Origin: Psychroserpens burtonensis DSM 12212
GTDB taxonomy: Bacteria > Bacteroidota > Bacteroidia > Flavobacteriales > Flavobacteriaceae
Length of the DNA: 64,000 nucleotides
Assembly (NCBI RefSeq): GCF_000425305.1
Contig: NZ_AUDE01000001.1
Location: forward strand, 285,215-349,214
Direction of reading: 5' to 3'
Shown here: piece by piece, positions 58,000 through 64,000 of the stretch
How the letters are laid out: the number at the start of each line of letters is the position of its first letter
Position numbering within the stretch: the first letter of the stretch is position 1
Notes under the pieces: model-generated
Databases searched by the model: none
What the model was told of the DNA's origin: nothing
Seen by the model: only the letters and a program-made list of their open reading frames with translations
Translations under genes and position numbers: made by a program

Positions 58000-58581
58000 T
58001 TATTCTTTCCATTCCACAGTTTCCATAATGTGCTTTATATCGTTTTTAAGATAGGCTGCGGCTGGTAATATAGAATCGTAGTTAGGTTTTGCGTAGAAGT
58101 ATAAGGAGCCCGTTAAAAAATGATTAATACTATCTGTTACATAGAATTGAGATTGTGATGCTGCATTACCACCAACTTCGTAAAACATTCCAAATACATT
58201 GTGCTTAAGGTTTTCATAAAGAACGCTTTCAATAGCATCTGCTTTCATGGTGTGCTTTTGAGTTAGAGCTTGGGCATCTCTAAGTAAAGACGTTAAATTA
58301 GTGTCATTAACAGTCTTGTATGTAAGATAGATAGTTCCTTTCATATTTGGGTAGTTAATATTAACGCCAGAGATGTTGTTGACACCATCTAATTTTATAG
58401 TTGAGATCTTGTCTGCAAGTTCATTCTTTTCGAAAGTAAACGGTAATCTTACATCTATTTTAGAATATTTAGGGGTGTCATATTCTAATCGTAACATCGC
58501 CTTTGGTTTGGGTAATGGGTCGTTTCCACACGAAAAACAAGCAACAGCGAGAAAAGGTAGAACTAGTTTTTTAATGCTCAT
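58000..58581 (-). CDS. gldD: gliding motility lipoprotein GldD
   Basis: GldD is one of the Gld proteins of the Bacteroidota gliding and type IX secretion apparatus. 193 residues. The N-terminus MSIKKLVLPFLAVACFSCGND is a lipoprotein signal (Cys18). PKPKAMLRLEYDTPKYSKIDVRLPFTFEKN is the characteristic start of the mature protein; MFYEVGGNAASQSQFYVTDSINHFLTGSLYF (about 131-161) is the other strong block. It lies 15 bases after gldE on the minus strand, the standard gldE-gldD order of flavobacteria. Confidence 0.93.
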   Translation of the reverse strand: MSIKKLVLPFLAVACFSCGNDPLPKPKAMLRLEYDTPKYSKIDVRLPFTFEKNELADKISTIKLDGVNNISGVNINYPNMKGTIYLTYKTVNDTNLTSLLRDAQALTQKHTMKADAIESVLYENLKHNVFGMFYEVGGNAASQSQFYVTDSINHFLTGSLYFYAKPNYDSILPAAAYLKNDIKHIMETVEWKE

Positions 58582-58596
58582 AATGGCGAGATTATT

Positions 58597-59928
58597 TTAA
58601 TCTAAAATGGTAAACTTAATTTGTTTAATACGCTTCTTGTCTATAGTTTCTACAGTGAAAACATAATTTTTAAAATTTATTTTACTGTCACGTCTTGGGA
58701 AAATTCCAGAAATTTCTAAAACAAACCCAGCAATTGTCTCAGCTTCACCTTTTTTTTCTTCAAAATCGGTCTCGTCGTTAAGCTTTATAATTTTATAAAA
58801 ATCTTTTAATGTCGTTTTACCTTCAAAAGAATAGTTATTGTTATCAATTTTAGTGTAGACGATATCGTCATCATCAAATTCATCACTAATATCACCTACA
58901 ATCTCCTCAATAACATCCTCTAGCGACACTACTCCAGATGTTCCACCATATTCATCTACGACAACAGCAAGATGCACTTTCTTCTCTTGAAACTCCAACA
59001 TAAGGTCATCTAATTTTTTGTTCTCTGGCACAAAGAACGGGTCACGCAGTAATGTTGTCCAGTCAAATTCTTCTCTGTCAATATAAGGGAGTAAATCTTT
59101 AACGTATAAAATACCAGTGACTGAGTCAATACTATCTTTATAGACTGGTATTCTCGAATAACCATTTTTAATAACCTCTGTTATGATGTCTGTATATTTT
59201 GAATCTTCATTAAGTGCAAAAATATCCATCCTAGGACGCATAACTTGTTTAGTATCTGTGTTTCCAAAAGACACAATTCCTTTTAAAATTTTATGTTCTT
59301 CATCTGTAGTGTCACTATCACCTGTTAACTCAAGCGCTTGTGATAACTGATCAACACTAAGGTTTGATTTTTGTTTTCCTAATTTGTTGTGTATGCCTAA
59401 AGTTACTTGGCGCATTGGTAAGCTCACAGGAGAAAAAATCACATCTAAAACTTTTAAAGGAATGGTCATAAAAACCGAAAATTTAACACGATTTCTACTC
59501 GCATATATCTTAGGTACAATCTCACCAAAAAGTAAAATTAAAAAGGTGATGACCACGACATTTAAAAAGAAAATAAGGTCTATTTCAAAAAAATAGAAAT
59601 CAATTACAACAACAATATCTTTAAAGAGGATATCACTAATTGATGCAAATAAAAGTACAATAGCAATATTTATAAAGTTATTGGCAACAAGAATCGTTGC
59701 TAATAATTTTTTTGGTCGCTCAAGAAGTTTAGAAATTATATTAAATGTTTTAGAGTCCTCTTCAAGACCTAAGTCAATATCAGACTTACTTAAAGAGAAA
59801 AAAGCGACTTCCACGCCACTTACAAGTGCAGAACAAAAGAGTAAAATAAAAAGCACAATAAGCCCAAAAACGAAAGACACGTTTCCATTGAGCATAGTAA
59901 TAATTAAACTTGTGGGTTCAGGGTCCAA
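58597..59928 (-). CDS. gldE: gliding motility protein GldE (CNNM-CBS-CorC family), TTG start
   Basis: 443 residues from a TTG at 59928 (read MDPEPTSLIITMLNGN, which matches the usual GldE opening); the first internal ATG would cut the first residues. An N-terminal CNNM/DUF21 membrane domain (about 12-165, four hydrophobic segments), a CBS pair (about 215-335, KQVMRPRMDIFAL, GYSRIPVYKDSIDSVTGILYVKDL, HLAVVVDEYGGTSGVVSLEDVIEEIVGDI) and a CorC-type C-terminal domain (about 350-440). It is genetically linked to gldD in gliding and may act as an ion transporter or regulator. It is followed by gldD and preceded by ssb. Confidence 0.92.
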   Translation of the reverse strand: MDPEPTSLIITMLNGNVSFVFGLIVLFILLFCSALVSGVEVAFFSLSKSDIDLGLEEDSKTFNIISKLLERPKKLLATILVANNFINIAIVLLFASISDILFKDIVVVIDFYFFEIDLIFFLNVVVITFLILLFGEIVPKIYASRNRVKFSVFMTIPLKVLDVIFSPVSLPMRQVTLGIHNKLGKQKSNLSVDQLSQALELTGDSDTTDEEHKILKGIVSFGNTDTKQVMRPRMDIFALNEDSKYTDIITEVIKNGYSRIPVYKDSIDSVTGILYVKDLLPYIDREEFDWTTLLRDPFFVPENKKLDDLMLEFQEKKVHLAVVVDEYGGTSGVVSLEDVIEEIVGDISDEFDDDDIVYTKIDNNNYSFEGKTTLKDFYKIIKLNDETDFEEKKGEAETIAGFVLEISGIFPRRDSKINFKNYVFTVETIDKKRIKQIKFTILD

Positions 59929-59953
59929 TGTGAATAATTTAAGTTTATTTTAA

Positions 59954-60406
59954 TTAAAACGGAAGATCATCAGTGTCTTCAGTTGGTGTTTCTACTACAG
60001 GATTACTAGCTGGTTTTTGAGTAGCTTGTTGAGGATTTGGAGTTGGCGCAGGTCCGCTTTGACTATCATTTTTTGTAGATAAAAAAGTGAAATCTGTACA
60101 CTGTATCTCTGTAGAGTAACGATCCATCCCTTTATCATCCTGCCATTTTCTAGTTTTAAGACGACCTTCTATATAAACCTTGTCGCCTTTAGACAAGTAT
60201 TTTTCACAAATCTCAGCAGCTTTATTTCGCACCACAATATTATGCCACTCTGTATTAGTAACACGCTCGTTAGTTTGCTTATTTGTATACGTTTCATTAG
60301 TAGCCAATGGAAAACGACCAACGCAGTTGCCACCATCAAAATAATGCATCTTTACTTCATCTCCTAAATGCCCAATAAGCATCACTTTATTTAATGTTCC
60401 CGACAT
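59954..60406 (-). CDS. ssb: single-stranded DNA-binding protein
   Basis: 150 residues. An OB-fold N-terminal domain (about 1-108: GTLNKVMLIGHLGDEVKMHYF, NTEWHNIVVRNKAAEICEKYLSKGDKVYIEGRLKTRKWQ), a disordered linker of Pro, Asn and Gln, and the acidic tip DTDDLPF that recruits repair partners. It is 25 bases before gldE in the usual ssb-gldE-gldD run, downstream of mutY. Confidence 0.97.
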   Translation of the reverse strand: MSGTLNKVMLIGHLGDEVKMHYFDGGNCVGRFPLATNETYTNKQTNERVTNTEWHNIVVRNKAAEICEKYLSKGDKVYIEGRLKTRKWQDDKGMDRYSTEIQCTDFTFLSTKNDSQSGPAPTPNPQQATQKPASNPVVETPTEDTDDLPF

Positions 60407-60491
60407 AATTATGTTTGTTTAAGACTACAAAATTAAACATTTTGAAATCAAAATAGATTGATTAATAAAAGTATGAAAAAAATATAAATTA

Positions 60492-61532
60492 TTAGAAACC
60501 AAAGGCATCTATAAAATTGCTTATTAAAACAGGTGTGGGATAGTTTTTTACTTCGGAAATTGGAATCCCTTCCGTCTCAAGTCGTTTAACTTCAATAATC
60601 CAAAACTTGGCATATAAATGTTGATGTGATAACTTGTGTACAATAGGTTTAGGGTTAAATACACTAAATGAATAGTCTAGAGTTTTAAAGTAGTCCAGAA
60701 CTGAAGGATGGCTTTTAAATGATTTAAGAGGGATCTCAGTCTCACTTTCAATCAATGGGAATTGATATAGGTTTTGCCAAATGCCTTTTGAAGTGCGCTG
60801 CTCGAAAACTGTTTTTTTATCTTCGGAAATAAACACCAAAAAATTAAACTGCTTTTTAGTGACTTTTATCTTTTTGATTTTAACGGGTAGTTTTCCTACT
60901 ATTCCTTTTTGTAAAGCCACACAACTATCCTTTAGAGGGCAAACAATACAATACGGGTTTTTGGGTTTGCATTGAGTAGCACCAAACTCCATAACAGCTT
61001 GATTATAATCGCCTGGATTTTTAGTGTCTAATAATTGGGTAGCCAGTAGTTTAAATTCTTTTATGCCAGCAGTACTATTAATAGGAGTGGGAATTCCAAA
61101 ATATCTAGAGAGTACACGATACACATTACCATCAACAACAGCATGAGCTTCATCAAAAGATATGGATGAAATAGCACTTGCAGTATAGTCGCCAACACCT
61201 TTGAGTTTTAGCATTTCTTGATAGGAAGTTGGGAACTCACCATTAAGTTCATTAGAAATATATTTCGCAGAGGCATGAAGGTTTCTAGCTCTAGAATAAT
61301 ATCCTAAGCCTTGCCACAGTTTTAAAACGTCCTGCTCATCAGCGTTTGCTAAATGAAAAACGGAAGGATAATTAGACACAAAAGTCTCGTAATATGGTAA
61401 ACCCTGTTTTATTTGGGTTTGCTGCATAATTATTTCTGATAACCAAATGTGATAAGGGTTTTTAGTCTGCCTCCATGGCAGATCTCGTTTATTAACTGAA
61501 TACCAGTGAGTTAAAATTTTATTAAAATCCAT
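60492..61532 (-). CDS. mutY: A/G-specific adenine glycosylase MutY
   Basis: MutY removes adenine mispaired with 8-oxoguanine. 346 residues, full domain set: an N-terminal helical region with the catalytic Glu in EIIMQQTQIKQG (about 34-44), the helix-hairpin-helix LKGVGDYTASAISS with the catalytic Asp in AHAVVDGNVYRVLSRY (about 131-147), a [4Fe-4S] cluster loop CKPKNPYCIVCPLKDSC (Cys spacing 6-2-5) and a C-terminal MutT-like domain (about 225-340, FNFLVFISEDK). Two copies of the ATTTCCGAAG word are inside (60551, 60821), both read as Ile-Ser-Glu. Confidence 0.96.
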   Translation of the reverse strand: MDFNKILTHWYSVNKRDLPWRQTKNPYHIWLSEIIMQQTQIKQGLPYYETFVSNYPSVFHLANADEQDVLKLWQGLGYYSRARNLHASAKYISNELNGEFPTSYQEMLKLKGVGDYTASAISSISFDEAHAVVDGNVYRVLSRYFGIPTPINSTAGIKEFKLLATQLLDTKNPGDYNQAVMEFGATQCKPKNPYCIVCPLKDSCVALQKGIVGKLPVKIKKIKVTKKQFNFLVFISEDKKTVFEQRTSKGIWQNLYQFPLIESETEIPLKSFKSHPSVLDYFKTLDYSFSVFNPKPIVHKLSHQHLYAKFWIIEVKRLETEGIPISEVKNYPTPVLISNFIDAFGF

Positions 61533-61617
61533 ATAAATGAAAAAATATTTACAAAAATAAATCTTTAGTGGGTTAAATTTTAATTAATTACGCATGAAAT
61601 ATTGAAATTAAATTACC

Positions 61618-61625
61618 TATATTTG
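61618..61625 (+). promoter_or_regulatory. candidate -7 box for the HU gene
   Basis: TATATTTG, a perfect TAnnTTTG box 41 bases before the HU ATG at 61666. The nearest TTG upstream (61602-61604) leaves a 13-base spacer, shorter than usual. Confidence 0.5.
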
Positions 61626-61665
61626 CATCCCTTATAATTAATAGATAACCCTAAAATTAATAACA

Positions 61666-61956
61666 ATGACAAAAGCTGATATAGTAGCTAAAATTTCTGA
61701 TAAATTAGGAATTGAAAAAGGAGACGTACAAGCTACAGTTGAAACATTTATGGAAGAAGTTAAGTCTTCTTTAGAAGGTGGAGATAATGTATACTTAAGA
61801 GGTTTTGGAAGTTTTATCGTAAAGACAAGAGCTGAAAAAACTGGACGTAACATTTCAAAGAATACAACAATCAAAATACCTGCACATAATATTCCTGCAT
61901 TTAAACCTGCAAAAGTATTTGTTGAGGGTGTCAAGACAAACGTTGAAGTAAATTAA
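61666..61956 (+). CDS. HU family DNA-binding protein
   Basis: 96 residues of the HU/IHF fold, a dimeric nucleoid protein. The N-terminal helices (TKADIVAKISDKLGIEKGDVQATVETFMEEVKSSLEGGDNVYLRG) and the beta arm (FGSFIVKTRAEKTGRNISKNTTIKIPAHNIPAFKPAKVFVEGV) are complete; the arm Pro (IPAHNIPAFKP) and basic residues are present. It is divergent from mutY and followed by the 29-residue basic protein. Confidence 0.95.
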   Translation: MTKADIVAKISDKLGIEKGDVQATVETFMEEVKSSLEGGDNVYLRGFGSFIVKTRAEKTGRNISKNTTIKIPAHNIPAFKPAKVFVEGVKTNVEVN

Positions 61957-62017
61957 AACATACGTATCGAAAAGGTTTCGGTATTAAAACAAATATTAAT
62001 TTAAAAAATACTTATTT

Positions 62018-62107
62018 ATGCCTAGTGGTAAAAAAAGGAAAAGACATAAGGTGGCTACGCACAAGCGTAAGAAGCGTAGACGCGCTAATCGTCACAAGAA
62101 AAAATAA
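62018..62107 (+). CDS. 29-residue extremely basic protein, ribosomal bS22/mS38-like
   Basis: ATG at 62018 to TAA at 62105-62107. The 29-residue product opens MPSGKKRKRHKVATHKRKKR and closes RRANRHKKK; about 60% of residues are Lys, Arg or His. It resembles the short Lys/Arg-rich bS22 (mycobacterial) and mS38/AURKAIP1 C-terminal ribosomal motif, and such a gene between HU and RNase G is, from memory, a usual flavobacterial arrangement. It is followed by a clear terminator. A ribosomal role is likely but not shown by the sequence alone. The coding frame is GC-rich for this genome because of Arg codons. Confidence 0.75.
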   Translation: MPSGKKRKRHKVATHKRKKRRRANRHKKK

Positions 62108-62110
62108 ATT

Positions 62111-62140
62111 GAAAAAGTAGTTTTTAACTACTTTTTCATT
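62111..62140 (+). terminator. terminator after the small basic protein
   Basis: GAAAAAGTAGTT (62111-62122), loop TTT, AACTACTTTTTC (62126-62137): a perfect 12-base stem followed by ATTGTTTT. Confidence 0.85.
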
Positions 62141-62289
62141 GTTTTAACAACTAACGTTCTTTGATATAAAATTCATGGGTTTATTGCGTTTAATATACGT
62201 AATACATGAATTTACTGGATTAAATATCCTGTGTCAAAATAAAAATCCATCTGTTTTGAAATGAATCAAAATAGATTAAAATTAACAAC

Positions 62290-63834
62290 ATGGAAAAAGA
62301 ATTGATTATTAGATCGAGTTCTGATATTGTTGATTTTGCCTTATTAAAAGATGGAAAACTTATCGAGTTACACAAAGATGAAGATGATAACAATTTTGCT
62401 GTTGGTGATATATTTATCGCTAAAGTACGCAAAGCTGTTCCTGGTCTAAATGCTGCATTTGTTAATGTAGGTTATGAGAAAGATGCTTTTTTGCATTATC
62501 ATGATTTAGGACCAAAATTGCCTTCTCTTTCAAAATTCGTTAAACGTGTAAGCGCAGGTAGACATACCGATTTTTTGCTGAAAAATTTTCAGTTTGAGCA
62601 AGATATAGATAAAAACGGAAGCATAGCTAATGTTTTAAAGTCTAATCAATCTCTATTAGTACAAATTGTAAAAGAACCAATTTCAACCAAAGGACCTCGC
62701 ATTAGTAGCGAGTTGTCAATTGCTGGTCGTTATATTGTCTTGGTACCATTTTCTGATCGGATTTCAATTTCTCAAAAGATTGACTCTAAAGAAGAAAAAG
62801 AACGTTTAAAACGTTTGGTCAAGAGTATTACGCCTAAAGGTTTTGGTGTTATAATTCGTACGGTCGCAGAAGGCAAAAAAGTTGCCGAACTCGAGAAAGA
62901 TTTACAGAATTTGCTGGAACGATGGACAGCAATGTGTAGAAAATTAAATAAAGCACATCATCCTAGTAAGGTGTTGAGTGAAATGAACAAAGCGTCTTCA
63001 ATTTTAAGAGATATCTTTGACGACTCCTTCTCAAGTATTACAGTAGATGATGAGTTGCTTTATGGACAGATTAAAGATTATGTGCAAGAAATTGCACCCG
63101 CTAAAGAGTCAATAGTTAAGTTGTATAAAAATGGCGTCCCGCTTTACGAAAAGTATGGTATTGAACGTCAAATAAAAACATCTTTTGGTCGTACAGTTTC
63201 TATGTCAAGAGGTGCTTATTTGGTAATTGAACATACCGAAGCGATGCATGTTGTTGATGTTAATAGTGGAAACAGATCTAACAAAGAAAAAAATCAAGAG
63301 GACACTGCTTTAGAAGTCAATATGATTTCTGCTTCAGAAATTGCTCGTCAGTTACGTTTACGTGATATGGGAGGAATTATTGTAGTAGATTTTATTGATA
63401 TGGGAAAAGCAGAGAATCGAAAAAAATTGTACAATCATCTTCGCGACGAAATGAATGATGATAAGGCAAAGCATAAAATTTTGCCGCCTAGTAAGTTTGG
63501 TTTAATACAAATTACCAGACAACGTGTTCGCCCAGAACGCAATATTAAAACAAAAGAAGAGAATCCAAATGGTATTGCAGGTGAGGAAATTGAAGCACCA
63601 ATTAAAGTGATTCAAAGCATTACTCAAGACCTAGAGAGACTCTTTAAAAAAGACTATAAAAAGATTACGCTTAATGCACATCCATTTATAGCAGCCTTTA
63701 TAACCAAAGGGTTTCCATCAGTACGTTCTAAGTGGTTTTTAGAACATAAAAAATGGGTAAAAGTTTTACCTAGAGATGCTTACACATATCTTGAATACCA
63801 TTTTATTGATAAAGATGGTAAGGAAATCAAATAA
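62290..63834 (+). CDS. rng: ribonuclease G/E family, without Zn-link cysteines
   Basis: RNase E/G endonuclease for rRNA and mRNA processing. 514 residues: an S1 domain (about 38-130, GDIFIAKVRKAVPGLNAAFVNVGYEKDAFLHYHDL), 5'-sensor region (RISSELSIAGRYIVLVP) and DNase I-like catalytic part with Mg ligands in MHVVDVNSGN (about 317-326) and GGIIVVDFIDM (about 360-370). The place of the CPxC zinc-link that holds RNase E dimers together is taken by RVRPERNIKTKEENPNG and has no cysteine. A strong terminator follows at 63841. Confidence 0.93.
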   Translation: MEKELIIRSSSDIVDFALLKDGKLIELHKDEDDNNFAVGDIFIAKVRKAVPGLNAAFVNVGYEKDAFLHYHDLGPKLPSLSKFVKRVSAGRHTDFLLKNFQFEQDIDKNGSIANVLKSNQSLLVQIVKEPISTKGPRISSELSIAGRYIVLVPFSDRISISQKIDSKEEKERLKRLVKSITPKGFGVIIRTVAEGKKVAELEKDLQNLLERWTAMCRKLNKAHHPSKVLSEMNKASSILRDIFDDSFSSITVDDELLYGQIKDYVQEIAPAKESIVKLYKNGVPLYEKYGIERQIKTSFGRTVSMSRGAYLVIEHTEAMHVVDVNSGNRSNKEKNQEDTALEVNMISASEIARQLRLRDMGGIIVVDFIDMGKAENRKKLYNHLRDEMNDDKAKHKILPPSKFGLIQITRQRVRPERNIKTKEENPNGIAGEEIEAPIKVIQSITQDLERLFKKDYKKITLNAHPFIAAFITKGFPSVRSKWFLEHKKWVKVLPRDAYTYLEYHFIDKDGKEIK

Positions 63835-63840
63835 TATCTA

Positions 63841-63876
63841 AAACCCCTTAGCTCTTTGAGTTAAGGGGTTTTTCTT
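63841..63876 (+). terminator. terminator after rng
   Basis: AAACCCCTTA-G-CTC (63841-63854), loop TTT, GAG-T-TAAGGGGTTT (63858-63871) with one G-U pair, then a T-run: 14-pair stem. Confidence 0.9.
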
Positions 63877-63958
63877 TTTAAAATGGTTCGTGCTTTTTGC
63901 TTCTGAAATGTGCTACTCGTAAAGAGTTTTAATTTTATTTTATAGTTTGAGGATGCCT

Positions 63959-63981
63959 TTGTTGGTGTTTTTCACCAACAA
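63959..63981. other. hairpin at the window edge
   Basis: TTGTTGGTG (63959-63967), loop TTTTT, CACCAACAA (63973-63981): perfect 9-base arms. No T-run on either side, so whether it is a terminator of a gene beyond the window is unknown. Confidence 0.5.
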
Positions 63982-64000
63982 TTACTTATTAAATAATAGT

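Noticed and set aside
59384..59953. Plus-strand frames opposite gldE
   Set aside because: They mirror the CNNM-CBS coding frame and have no start context or homology of their own.

Overview
The window is a chromosomal segment of a member of the Flavobacteriaceae (Bacteroidota). The evidence is the low GC content; Bacteroidota-type promoters (TTG, then about 17-20 bases, then TAnnTTTG); few Shine-Dalgarno sequences; the gliding genes gldE and gldD; a type IX secretion C-terminal sorting domain; two TonB-dependent receptors each paired with a lipoprotein; and the gene orders ssb-gldE-gldD and panC-panD-flippase. No tRNA, rRNA, CRISPR array, insertion sequence or phage gene was recognised. Most of the window is housekeeping DNA. 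LAYOUT. 1-3904 (minus): biotin genes bioF, bioD and a partial bioA, with a DUF2007/zinc-ribbon gene inside the run and REP-like palindromes between and inside the genes. 3983-5782 (plus): three tandem DUF2975 membrane proteins and a small Xre-type regulator behind a promoter that carries two matching operators. 5927-6758: an orphan UmuD-like S24 peptidase and a 55-residue membrane protein. 6844-8706 (minus): atpD-atpC. 8882-13257 (minus): a TonB-dependent receptor and an SGNH-hydrolase lipoprotein. 13456-17776 (minus): a GT5-like protein, a DUF4270 lipoprotein and glmS, divergent from panC-panD-flippase (17886-20059). 20096-24057: two paralogous esterase-fold proteins in which the nucleophile serine is replaced by aspartate, then radA. 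24365-28201: a very large TSP3/LamG protein with a type IX sorting domain. 29329-35836: ileS, a DksA-like gene, lspA and an OmpA-like exported protein. 35839-38725 (minus): 5-formyl-THF cyclo-ligase, aspartoacylase-like, RimK and a DTG-type protease. 38831-42858: uvrC and a patatin-Omp85 protein. 42910-45500: a small AT-rich accessory patch with four unknown small genes, one lacking a normal start codon, and a 700-base non-coding stretch. 45501-53301: tyrosine and tryptophan catabolism (hmgA, hppD, kynA) with DUF3108, M23 peptidase and pgi genes. 53461-57726: a second TonB receptor with a lipoprotein. 58000-61532 (minus): mutY, ssb, gldE, gldD. 61666-63834: HU, a 29-residue basic protein and RNase G. 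MAIN SIGNAL OUTSIDE GENES. The 10-base word ATTTCCGAAG (reverse complement CTTCGGAAAT) occurs exactly 13 times, on both strands, in three coding frames and in two intergenic gaps, where about 0.1-0.2 copies are expected by chance. It looks like a dispersed recognition word, such as a DNA-uptake, methylation or nucleoid-protein site. It is the observation I would follow up first.
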